Both the position numbers and the translations under genes were made by a program. A stretch of 64,000 bases of DNA from JASSUD01 sp031963415 (GTDB lineage Bacteria; Pseudomonadota; Gammaproteobacteria; Burkholderiales; Burkholderiaceae), in assembly GCA_031963415.1 (NCBI GenBank), contig JASSUI010000001.1, positions 2,666,001 to 2,730,000 on the forward strand, read 5' to 3'. The notes beneath the pieces were generated by a model. That model saw nothing but the letters and a program-made list of their open reading frames with translations. It was not told the origin of the DNA and did no database searches. Positions 47,191-55,095 of this stretch are shown here, piece after piece. How positions within the stretch are numbered: position 1 is the stretch's first letter; every line of letters starts with the position of its first letter.

Positions 47191-47284
47191 ATCCGGTTCG
47201 TGAACGCAATTGCTGCATAGTTCAACTTACGACTGATAAATTACGTGTAAAGATTAAAAACAAGTAGAGTGTGCATTACCTAGC

Positions 47285-47707
47285 CTAGCCTTCAAATAAC
47301 CTTCCACCAGCATCACTTAATGCTCGCGCTAGCTGTTTATCGAACGTAGCCAGCGCCGCATTTGAGCGCAATGCTAAGTCGAGATAAGTCGCATCGTAGG
47401 CGGTTAAGTTATGCTCTCGCGCCAGCGCCATAATCAGATCGCGGCGGCTAGGAGAAGGCATATCGTCAGTGATGATCGGTAAGCGTGAGAGGCGACTTAA
47501 ATAGTCAAGCACTTGTGCGGTGCTCACTACCTTTCGGCGCTCACCTACTAGCAACGCATTTGCAATTTCGATATGCCACAACGCGGGCACGTAAACAGCA
47601 GCTTCGCTAATCGCTAAAAGTGCGCTTTGTGCGCAATGCGCTTGCGCAGCATCGCTGCGCTCAAAAAACCAAGCCAGCGCCATTGAAGCGTCAATTACTA
47701 ATTTCAT
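47285..47707 (-). CDS. PIN-domain toxin of a VapBC-type module
   Basis: The 140-aa PIN ribonuclease has the first acidic residue in VIDASMALAWFFE (residue 5), a conserved Glu in YVPALWHIEIANALL near 43, and the Asp pair in AYDATYLDLALRSNAALATFD near 98-118. Such toxins cleave tRNA or rRNA. Its start overlaps the antitoxin stop by 4 bases (ATGA), so translation is coupled. All catalytic acids are present and the toxin looks active. Confidence 0.9.
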   Translation of the reverse strand: MKLVIDASMALAWFFERSDAAQAHCAQSALLAISEAAVYVPALWHIEIANALLVGERRKVVSTAQVLDYLSRLSRLPIITDDMPSPSRRDLIMALAREHNLTAYDATYLDLALRSNAALATFDKQLARALSDAGGRLFEG

Positions 47708-48165
47708 TGGCGACCCTCAGCAATCCACTGCGCGAGCGCTTTATCCGTTACCCCATACACTTTATCGATACTTTGCATGGCTATCACCGCCTCCTGTGCA
47801 ACAGTACGAGTTAAGCTAGTATTTGGCACTAAATCAGCAATAGGACGGCCACGCTGCATGATGGTATAGCGGTGGCCTCGTCGTACCTTGCTAAGCAAGC
47901 TAGAAAACTGCACATTTTCGTCAAACGTTATCATTTCAAAAGCCTCTAAATTTGCTTGCTTCTCTTCATTGATTCTTTGCTGTGCTCCGAGCTCAGCAGG
48001 ATTTGAAGCTTGTAAATTAAACGGTACAGCTTCCTGTGTTGCGATATGAGTTAGCAATATCCGCACAACATCAGATACCGATAAACTCATGCGCGCTAAC
48101 ACTGCTGCTGCCTTCTTTTTCACGTTTTCTTCAACGCGAATATGCACCATCGAGGTTGTACCCAT
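47704..48165 (-). CDS. Antitoxin with RelB/DinJ-like and Phd/YefM-like domains fused
   Basis: The 153-aa protein is longer than ordinary antitoxins because it seems to carry two modules. Residues about 6-60 (VHIRVEENVKKKAAAVLARM, then SVSDVVRILLTHIATQEAVPFNL) match a RelB/DinJ ribbon-helix-helix domain. Residues about 80-115 (FSSLLSKVRRGHRYTIMQRG, then RPIADLVPN) match the Phd/YefM core. The C-terminal tail (AVIAMQSIDKVYGVTDKALAQWIAEGRQ) is probably the toxin-neutralising part. It precedes the PIN toxin with a 4-base overlap. The AAGGAG ribosome site lies partly inside a perfect 16-bp palindrome. The double-domain reading rests on motifs seen by eye. Confidence 0.82.
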   Translation of the reverse strand: MGTTSMVHIRVEENVKKKAAAVLARMSLSVSDVVRILLTHIATQEAVPFNLQASNPAELGAQQRINEEKQANLEAFEMITFDENVQFSSLLSKVRRGHRYTIMQRGRPIADLVPNTSLTRTVAQEAVIAMQSIDKVYGVTDKALAQWIAEGRQ

Positions 48166-48171
48166 TGCTTC

Positions 48172-48211
48172 TCCTTAATTATTGAGATGCATTGTATCTC
48201 AATAATTAAGG
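48172..48211 (-). promoter_or_regulatory. Perfect 16-bp palindrome over the antitoxin ribosome site
   Basis: The arms 48173-48188 and 48196-48211 are exact inverse copies of 16 bp with a 7-bp loop. The proximal arm contains the AAGG of the antitoxin Shine-Dalgarno site. As DNA it suits a dimeric antitoxin operator; as RNA it would fold and hide the ribosome site. Either would give autoregulation of the toxin-antitoxin pair. Confidence 0.75.
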
Positions 48212-48450
48212 ATAGAGTAAACGTCCTTGTCTATTCCGTAGCTAAATAACCTCTACATATTCCTTGTGGCAGCGTCATACTTCCATTTTTTATCGGTTAA
48301 TTTTGTGCTACCTGCAAAGGCATTCCTTGCTACAAAGATTATTCATAGACTCTTTCATCGGTGATTGCACAAAAGTAGCACCTCACGCTCAATAGATACA
48401 CTGAGCCTTTCGGCTATAATTTGCGCTTTTTTTAGGAAACCATGCTGCTC

Positions 48451-49555
48451 ATGGAAGCTGAACGTCTAAACGCGCTCGACGCTACTCTTACTGACCTATG
48501 TAAGCGCACCAACGCGCTACGGGGGTATCTTTGACTACGATGGTCAACAAGCTCGTCTGATAGAAGTTGAGCAAGCCCTTGAAGATCCAAACATCTGGAG
48601 CGATCTAAAGCGCGCGCAAGCACTTGGCAAAGAAAAAAAGTTGCTGGAAAGCACCATCGTTCCGTTACGCGAACTCGATCAACATTTAGCCGATGCGCAA
48701 GAGCTTTTTGAGCTTGCTCGTGACGAAGAAGATCAAGCAACGCTACTTGCGATTGAGTCCGATCTGGTTACGCTACAAACCCGCGTTGGCGAAATTGAGT
48801 TTCGCCGCATGTTTAATAACCCTGCTGACCCTAATAACTGTTTTGTCGATATTCAATCTGGCGCAGGGGGCACTGAAGCTTGCGATTGGGCAGCGATGTT
48901 GTTGCGCCAATATTTACGCTACTGCGAACGCAAAGGCTTTAAAACGGAGCTACTCGAAGAGGTAGCAGGTGATGTTGCCGGTATTAAAAGCGCTACCTTT
49001 AAAGTTGAAGGGCATTATGCGTACGGTTATTTGCGCACTGAAACCGGTGTGCATCGGTTAGTGCGCAAATCGCCGTTTGACTCGTCAGGCGGTCGGCATA
49101 CGTCGTTTTCATCGGTTTTTGTTTATCCAGAAATCGATGACTCTATTGAAATTGAGATTAATCCCGCTGATCTACGCGTTGATACTTACCGTGCCTCTGG
49201 TGCAGGCGGCCAGCATATCAATAAAACCGATTCAGCAGTACGGCTTACGCATTTGCCAACTGGCATCGTAGTGCAATGTCAAAACGACCGCTCACAACAC
49301 CGTAACCGTGCAGAAGCAATGGCTATGCTTAAATCTCGGCTTTATGAACTTGAAATGCGTAAACGCCAAGCTGAGCAAAACAAATTAGAGTCGAGCAAAA
49401 CCGATGTAGGCTGGGGACATCAAATCCGTTCTTATGTATTAGACCAGAGTCGGATTAAAGATCTACGCACTAATGTCGAAATGAGTAATACTCGTGCGGT
49501 GCTCGATGGAGACTTAGATCCTTTTATACAGGTAAGCCTACAGCAAGGCGTCTAA
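48451..49555 (+). CDS. prfB: Peptide chain release factor 2 with programmed +1 frameshift
   Basis: The start MEAERLNAL at 48451 matches the lineage's RF2 and gives 367 aa; an in-frame ATG at 48442, closer to the AGGA, would add three residues. After codon CTT at 48529 the frame meets TGA (48532-48534), and reading must shift +1 to GAC TAC. The downstream frame then runs to 49555. Motifs: the tripeptide anticodon SPF in RKSPFDSSGGRH, and the catalytic GGQ in SGAGGQHINKTDSAVRL. RF2 terminates at UGA and UAA. It is followed by lysS, its usual partner. Confidence 0.96.
48520..48535 (+). promoter_or_regulatory. prfB autoregulatory +1 frameshift site
   Basis: CGGGGGTATCTTTGAC holds all canonical elements: an internal Shine-Dalgarno-like GGGGG, a 3-base spacer, slippery CTT, stop TGA and a following C. 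Low RF2 levels favour the shift, giving feedback control. The sequence is nearly identical to the E. coli site. Confidence 0.96.
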
Positions 49556-49693
49556 GAATCTGTTTGAAGCCTGTGAAAAGGTGAGGCTAAAGGCGGACGG
49601 GTATGCACTGTTGGGGGTTCTTCGCTACCCTGACATGCCTACTGACCACCTCTAAAACCTCCCTTTTTTGTGACGCTGAACAGGTTCTCAATA
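49552..49693. repeat. Inverted-repeat element between prfB and lysS
   Basis: AAGAATCTGTTTGAAGC at the left is the imperfect inverse of GCTGAACAGGTTCTCAA at the right. The ends resemble the hairpin at 34914-34944. Inside is a degenerate REP-like arm (GTTGGGGGTTCTTCGCTACC near 49608). No coding frame is present. Confidence 0.5.
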
Positions 49694-49787
49694 AATGCCT
49701 GCGAATTAACTAAAAGATCATGCTTCGCTCATCTGAAAAAAACAGATAAGCATGATTACTTTGATTTTTTTCTAACTGCCCTAAACC

Positions 49788-51320
49788 ATGACCGGATTAA
49801 ATAACGAGATAGCAGCTGCAAGCCAAGCGACCGATGAAAATACCATCATTGCCGAGCGGCGCGAAAAATTAAACGCGATACGCACGCAAGGTATTGCCTA
49901 CCCTAATGATTTTCATCCCAGCCACCAAGCTGCGTTGTTACATGAACAGTATGCCCAAGCTGATAAAGCTGCGCTTGAGCAAACAGCGCTTCACGTTTCA
50001 TTAGCTGGACGCATGATGCTCAAAAGGGTCATGGGTAAAGCCAGCTTTGCTACGGTGCAAGACGCTTCTGGGCAAATACAGTTTTTTATTACGCCCGCTA
50101 ACTTAGATGACGCAACCTATCAAGCATTTAAGAAATGGGATTTGGGCGACATCATCGCGGCTCAGGGCGTGCTGTTTCGTACTGAAAAAGGTGAGCTTTC
50201 TATTCGCTGCACTGAATTGAGACTGCTTGCTAAAGCACTGCGGCCGCTACCCGATAAATTTCATGGTCTGGCAGACCAAGATATGCGTTACCGGCAACGC
50301 TATGTAGACTTGATCACCACCCCTCAGACACGCAAAACGTTTACCGCACGTGCCAAAATTATTTCATCGATTCGCCAGCACATGAGCGAGGCCGACTTTA
50401 TCGAAGTTGAAACACCTATGCTGCAGCCCATTCCTGGTGGTGCTGCGGCTAGACCTTTCATCACGCATCACAACACCTTCGATATGCCGATGTTTCTGCG
50501 CATTTCACCGGAACTGTATTTAAAGCGTTTGATCGTTGGCGGTTTTGATCGCGTATTTGAGATTAACCGTAGCTTCCGTAACGAAGGCGTGTCACCGCGG
50601 CATAACCCTGAATTTACGATGATGGAGTTTTACGCGGCTTATACTGATTATCAATGGCTGATGACTTTTACTGAACAAATCATTCAACAAGCTGCGATTG
50701 ATGCGTTAGGCACAGCCACGATTCAGTATCAAGGACGCCTGTTAGATCTGAGCAAACCTTTCCATCGCTTAACCATTACCCAGGCTATACAAAAATACGC
50801 ACCGCATTACACCGATGCCCAGCTCAAAGATGAAGCCTTCCTAAAAGCTGAACTCAAAAAATTTGGCGTCTCAAGCGATGCGCCTGCGCTGCTTGATGCA
50901 AGTATTGGTGCGTTACAACTGGCCTTGTTTGAAGAAACCGCTGAATCTCAGTTATGGGAACCAACTTATATTATCGATTACCCAGTTGATGTATCGCCGC
51001 TCGCCCGAGCTTCTGACACAGTGCCCGGGCTTACCGAAAGGTTTGAGTTATTTATTACTGGCCGTGAAATTGCCAATGGCTTTTCTGAGCTAAATGACCC
51101 TGAAGACCAAGCTGCTCGTTTTAAAGCGCAAGTGCAACGTAAAGATGCAGGTGATGAAGAAGCAATGTATTACGATGCTGATTACATCCGTGCACTCGAA
51201 TATGGAATGCCACCCACTGGCGGATGCGGTATCGGCATTGACCGCTTAGTGATGCTGTTAACCGATAGCGCGAGTATTCGAGATGTCATTCTATTTCCTC
51301 AGCTACGGCGTGAGGACTAA
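49788..51320 (+). CDS. lysS: Lysyl-tRNA synthetase (class II)
   Basis: The 510-aa synthetase has an N-terminal OB-fold anticodon domain (about 65-170, LAGRMMLKRVMGKASFATVQ) and a class II core: motif 1 region EVETPMLQPIPGGAAARPF, motif 2 FRNEGVSPRHNPEFTMMEFY near 262, and motif 3 GGCGIGIDRLVMLLT near 480. Length is normal. It follows prfB in the same direction, the order seen across proteobacteria, here separated by a 230-bp repeat-bearing gap. Confidence 0.97.
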   Translation: MTGLNNEIAAASQATDENTIIAERREKLNAIRTQGIAYPNDFHPSHQAALLHEQYAQADKAALEQTALHVSLAGRMMLKRVMGKASFATVQDASGQIQFFITPANLDDATYQAFKKWDLGDIIAAQGVLFRTEKGELSIRCTELRLLAKALRPLPDKFHGLADQDMRYRQRYVDLITTPQTRKTFTARAKIISSIRQHMSEADFIEVETPMLQPIPGGAAARPFITHHNTFDMPMFLRISPELYLKRLIVGGFDRVFEINRSFRNEGVSPRHNPEFTMMEFYAAYTDYQWLMTFTEQIIQQAAIDALGTATIQYQGRLLDLSKPFHRLTITQAIQKYAPHYTDAQLKDEAFLKAELKKFGVSSDAPALLDASIGALQLALFEETAESQLWEPTYIIDYPVDVSPLARASDTVPGLTERFELFITGREIANGFSELNDPEDQAARFKAQVQRKDAGDEEAMYYDADYIRALEYGMPPTGGCGIGIDRLVMLLTDSASIRDVILFPQLRRED

Positions 51321-51326
51321 GAACTA

Positions 51327-51474
51327 AAGGTACGGCTGAATAATTTCGCCAACCGCCTAGAAAAATGCCGAATAAACCGGGAGCGCCAGGATAAACAAAC
51401 GAGGCCTCGTTACAACACCAATTTACTACTGTCCGTGTCGTATGCGTTGCTCCCGATTTATTCAGCGCCTCCTT
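51327..51474. mobile_element. MITE-like element with about 21-bp terminal inverted repeats
   Basis: The left end AAGGTACGGCTGAATAATTT (51327 onward) is the near inverse of the right end CGATTTATTCAGCGCCTCCT (51454-51474). A nested pair inside (AATAAACCGGGAGC at 51371 and GCTCCCGATTTATT at 51448) strengthens the fold. No coding capacity. Single related ends occur at about 40405, 40623 and 54182. Confidence 0.65.
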
Positions 51475-51523
51475 GAGCTGCTAAAAAGCAAAGTAAAGAA
51501 TAGCTGCTTGGCATTGTGGTAAA

Positions 51524-51546
51524 ACAGAGCAACTCAGTTGCTCTGT
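51524..51546. promoter_or_regulatory. Palindrome upstream of the metal ABC operon
   Basis: ACAGAGCAACT-C-AGTTGCTCTGT is a perfect 11-bp inverted repeat with a 1-bp centre, 44 bp before the substrate-binding protein start. The position suits a repressor operator for metal-responsive control. It does not look like the E. coli Zur or Fur box, and a terminator for lysS is an alternative. Confidence 0.5.
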
Positions 51547-51589
51547 CCGTTTTAGACGTTAACTATCAGCGGCTTCACTAACATCGAAA

Positions 51590-52513
51590 ATGCAACGCTT
51601 CCTATTTGCTTGGCTCTTCTCTGTGCTGATTAGCCTACCTACGTTGGTCTGTGCCCAGCATTCAACATCTGCTAATACGCCTGATTCTCCTCCTGCTGCT
51701 ATCTCTGTCATTGCAGCTGAGAGCGTTTATGGTGATGTGCTCAAGCAGCTTGGTCGTGAGCGGGTTGAAGTTATTAATATCATGAGCCAGCCAGCGCTCG
51801 ATCCCCATTTTTTTGAAGTTAACGCTGAGATAGCATGCCGCCTGTCTAAAGCCAAATTGGTGGTATACAACGGCGCTGCTTATGATCCTTGGGTAGCTCA
51901 TTTATTAAATGCTAGCCCTAAGCTATCTCGCCAACAAATCGTAGTCGCTGAGCTGGTGGGTAAAGGCCCGGGCGATAATCCTCATCTTTGGTATCTCCCT
52001 TCGTCAATGCCAGCGTTGGCTCAGGCAGTGCATACTTTTTTATTACAAACTGATCCAGCACATCAAGCTGAATATCGCGTCTATTTAGTGGATTTTCTTA
52101 AATCACTCGCCCAAATTGATGCAAAAATCGTCGCGCTGCGAGCGAAATATCAAGGCTTGCCTATCGCTGCAACTGAGCCGATTTTTGACTATATGGCACA
52201 AGCGATTGGTTTACAGAATCGCCATCAACGGCTGCAACTTGCCGTCATGAATGGCACAGAACCAAGCGCAGCTGATTTTGCTGCGTTTGCCGATGATCTT
52301 ATGCAACGGCGCATTAAGTTGCTGATTTACAATCGACAAACCTCTCCTCCTATCGCGCAACGTTTGCTCGCTTTAGCGCAGCAAGCAGGTATTGCTGTGT
52401 TAGAAGTGACTGAAACGCTACCCGTAGGCCTTTCATATCAAGCATGGATGCTCGCCCAACTTGACGAGCTAGATCACGCGCTTGGAAAAACGCTTGCGCA
52501 ATCTTCACAATGA
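51590..52513 (+). CDS. Zinc/manganese ABC transporter substrate-binding protein (ZnuA-like)
   Basis: The 307-aa periplasmic protein has a signal peptide (FLFAWLFSVLISLPTLVCA) and the cluster 9 binding-protein fold. Likely metal ligands are His in ALDPHFFEVNAE near 67, His in GDNPHLWYLPSSMP near 128, and acidic residues of ATEPIFDYMAQAIGL near 205. The His-rich loop of classical ZnuA is missing, so the metal could be Zn, Mn or Fe. It overlaps the ATPase gene by 4 bases. Confidence 0.88.
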   Translation: MQRFLFAWLFSVLISLPTLVCAQHSTSANTPDSPPAAISVIAAESVYGDVLKQLGRERVEVINIMSQPALDPHFFEVNAEIACRLSKAKLVVYNGAAYDPWVAHLLNASPKLSRQQIVVAELVGKGPGDNPHLWYLPSSMPALAQAVHTFLLQTDPAHQAEYRVYLVDFLKSLAQIDAKIVALRAKYQGLPIAATEPIFDYMAQAIGLQNRHQRLQLAVMNGTEPSAADFAAFADDLMQRRIKLLIYNRQTSPPIAQRLLALAQQAGIAVLEVTETLPVGLSYQAWMLAQLDELDHALGKTLAQSSQ

Positions 52514-53328
52514 AAAGCTCTACCTCTCTTTCCGCTCCTGCGCTTGAACTAAACAGCGTTACGCTCGCGCTTGGCAACCGTACAATCTTAAGCAACATCA
52601 GCTTATCTATTGAGCCAGGTGAGTTTATTGGCGTATTTGGGCCGAATGGCGCTGGCAAAACAACTTTGCTACGCGCTCTGCTTGGTTTAGTTCAACCTCG
52701 CACTGGCACATTGCGTGTGTTGGGGCAAAAAGTGAGACGTGGTAACCCTGCTATTGGTTATCTACCGCAAACACGTAGCGTGGCAGGCCCACTGGGCCGC
52801 CTGAGTGGGCGTGACTTTATTGCTAGTGCGATCAATGGTCATCAATGGGGTATACGTTGGCTTAGCAAAGCAGCACAACGTACGATTGATCAAGCGCTTG
52901 AGCTTGTCGATGCAACCTCGTTGGCAAAACGCCCACTCGCTGAGATGTCAGGTGGTGAAAAGCAACGCTTATGGTTCGCCCAATGTCTGTTAGATAAGCC
53001 TCAACTGCTTTTACTTGACGAACCACTAATCAGCCTAGACCCACACCATCAACAAAGCATCATCGATTTAGCGCAACGATTACATCAAGAATTAAAAATA
53101 ACGGTGCTTTTTTGCGCTCACGAACTTAATCCGTTGGTCGGGGTGCTTGACCGTGTGCTGTATCTGGGGCGCGGGCAGGCTGCGCTTGGAACGGTTGATG
53201 AAGTGATTTGTGGCCCTGTACTGTCGCAGCTATATGGTTCAACCATTGACGTATTACGTGTACATGGCCGCATTTTTGTGATGTCGGGTAGTGCACACAT
53301 TGAAACGGAAGTCTGCCACGATGCTTAA
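52510..53328 (+). CDS. Metal ABC transporter ATP-binding protein
   Basis: The 272-aa ATPase has Walker A FGPNGAGKTTLLRALLG near 49, signature EMSGGEKQRLWFAQCLLD near 148, and Walker B QLLLLDEPLISLDP near 172, with the switch His in FCAHELNPL near 205. It is of the zinc/manganese (ZnuC-like) group. It is sandwiched between and overlaps both partner genes (4 and 8 bp), indicating one translationally coupled operon. Confidence 0.92.
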   Translation: MKSSTSLSAPALELNSVTLALGNRTILSNISLSIEPGEFIGVFGPNGAGKTTLLRALLGLVQPRTGTLRVLGQKVRRGNPAIGYLPQTRSVAGPLGRLSGRDFIASAINGHQWGIRWLSKAAQRTIDQALELVDATSLAKRPLAEMSGGEKQRLWFAQCLLDKPQLLLLDEPLISLDPHHQQSIIDLAQRLHQELKITVLFCAHELNPLVGVLDRVLYLGRGQAALGTVDEVICGPVLSQLYGSTIDVLRVHGRIFVMSGSAHIETEVCHDA

Positions 53329-54103
53329 ATATGATTTTATGCTGCATGCGTTTGCTGCCTCTGGCATGGTGGCGATTGTTGCTGGGTTGGTGGGATTTTT
53401 TCTCGTCTTGCGGCAACAAACCTTTGCTGGACATGCGTTATCGCATGTGGGGTTTACCGGCGCGACTGGTGCTGTGTTGCTGGGTATTTCACCGATTTGG
53501 GGATTATTAGGTGTTACGCTCGCAGCCGGCTTAGGAATGGGGGCACTTGGCGAAAAACTTAATGGGCGGGATGTGGCAATTGGCGTAATTTTGTCGCTCT
53601 CGCTTGGCCTAGGGTTATTATTTCTGCATTTTTTCACCGCGTATGCGACGCAAGTTAACGCATTACTATTTGGTAATGTGCTTGGCGTTAGCGTTGATAT
53701 GCTGAAGATTCTTGCTGCCTTAAGCGCAGTATGCTTAGCCACCTTAGCGATATTAATGCGTCCTCTTTTGTTTGCTACGTTACAACCTGAGTTAGCTGAA
53801 GCCAAAGGCGTTCCGCTTAGACTCATCTCGATGATCTTTCTCGCCATCGTGGCGTTGGCAGTGGGCGCCTGCACTCAAATCGTCGGCGTGTTGTTGGTAT
53901 TTACTTTAATGGTTGGCCCAGCTGCAGCTGCGCAAAATCTAACCAGCCGACTTAATTTTGGCTTATTAATAGCCGCCCTACTCGCGCTCGCTCAAGCTTG
54001 GATCAGCATCACCCTTGCCTTCTACACCAATTGGCCGACTAGTTTTTGGATTACTGCGATTAGTACTGTGGTCTATGGGTTAAGTTTGCTGGGCAGAAAA
54101 TAA
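53321..54103 (+). CDS. Metal ABC transporter permease (ABC-3 family)
   Basis: The ATG at 53321 (MLKYDFMLHAFAASGMVAIV) overlaps the ATPase by 8 bp; the longer frame opening at 53291 lies inside that gene. The 260-aa product has about eight membrane segments. Family text is visible in GHALSHVGFTGATGAVLLG near 45 and VGVLLVFTLMVGPAAAAQNLT near 195. It completes a three-gene importer for Zn or Mn at the inner membrane. Confidence 0.92.
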   Translation: MLKYDFMLHAFAASGMVAIVAGLVGFFLVLRQQTFAGHALSHVGFTGATGAVLLGISPIWGLLGVTLAAGLGMGALGEKLNGRDVAIGVILSLSLGLGLLFLHFFTAYATQVNALLFGNVLGVSVDMLKILAALSAVCLATLAILMRPLLFATLQPELAEAKGVPLRLISMIFLAIVALAVGACTQIVGVLLVFTLMVGPAAAAQNLTSRLNFGLLIAALLALAQAWISITLAFYTNWPTSFWITAISTVVYGLSLLGRK

Positions 54104-54273
54104 TTCAACAGGTTAATTTATTTAACAAAACCCTGCGGATTCTTCGTAAAAAATGCAGTGCAGAGAGCTAGCCAGAAATGATAAGCCGTCTGAATAAATC
54201 TCATGTTTTCTTCGGAGATGAGATCACTGTATTTACCAGTAGAAATCGATGAAATAATGCCAAACGTTTTTTG

Positions 54274-55080
54274 TTATTTGATTCCTAGGCTACTTTTTCG
54301 AGGAGGTATTGTTGGTGGTTTTCTATCTATAATTTCTGCTTGTCGCCCTACTGTTTTAACTTTCATACTCATACTTTCCAAGATAGGCCTTCGAAGTTGA
54401 ATGCGCTGCAATATCCCGATCTCTTGAAAGCTGCTTACCTGACTATATGGTGCTTTTAACGCTTGGAGAATTACGCGCGCTTGCTCTAAATTATTTTTTT
54501 CTATAGAAGCAGGTTGCGAATGCTGACTAATATTTCTATCCAACTCTTGCAATACTTTAATATAAGAAAAAGTTATGTTTTGAGATAACTCTGTTTCTTC
54601 GTTATCTCTATATTGCTTGCTTTGTAAAAGCTCATGCCATTCAGCAATTTTTCTAGCAGAATCAGGATCTTGTTGGGGCTCAGCTTGCGCTAATTTGGAA
54701 TTAAATTTTCTTTTATCATCTGAAAAAACACTCAATGGTGTGTGTTGAGATACATCGCGTGCTTGCTTATCCGAGGTAGGAGATGAAATATTATCTTGAC
54801 CTGATAGACTAGATTTTATAATTGAGTCTTGCGGTAAGTTTGCCGTTGGCCATTTTGCTGCTTGATTGAGCCCAAGTTCTCTGCGTACGGCACCCTGAGA
54901 CATTTGCTGTCCCTTACCCAATTGTTCAAAACCTATGCCTTCTTCGTCAACGTTCTGTGAAACCCTTTCTTCAGAAGAAATGAAAAGCCGTGAAAAATTC
55001 TCATATGCTCGTTTGAAAGGCTGTATGAGCCTGTCCACAAAATTTGCATCCCTGGCGTTGTCTGTTCTATCGCGCGCCAT
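54274..55080 (-). CDS. Hydrophilic hypothetical protein with C-terminal proline motif, effector-like
   Basis: The ATG at 55080 follows AAGGGG at about 7 bases and is preferred to a GTG upstream. The 268-aa protein has no signal, membrane helix or known domain. It is rich in Gln, Ser, Asp and Glu, with a charged N-terminus (MARDRTDNARDANFVDRLIQ), a disordered centre (60-140) and a helical part (145-230). The C-terminus IIDRKPPTIPPRKSSLGIK carries PTIPPR, the form of a class II SH3 ligand (PxxPxR), which is a eukaryotic interaction motif. It lies in the accessory zone, next to other unknown proteins. I do not recognise the family; the effector idea is inference. Confidence 0.65.
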   Translation of the reverse strand: MARDRTDNARDANFVDRLIQPFKRAYENFSRLFISSEERVSQNVDEEGIGFEQLGKGQQMSQGAVRRELGLNQAAKWPTANLPQDSIIKSSLSGQDNISSPTSDKQARDVSQHTPLSVFSDDKRKFNSKLAQAEPQQDPDSARKIAEWHELLQSKQYRDNEETELSQNITFSYIKVLQELDRNISQHSQPASIEKNNLEQARVILQALKAPYSQVSSFQEIGILQRIQLRRPILESMSMKVKTVGRQAEIIDRKPPTIPPRKSSLGIK

Positions 55081-55095
55081 ATATTTCCCCTTCAC

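Noticed and set aside
53254..53874. 206-codon minus-strand frame opposite the metal permease
   Set aside because: Low-complexity Pro/Ser/Thr text antisense to a clear membrane protein gene.
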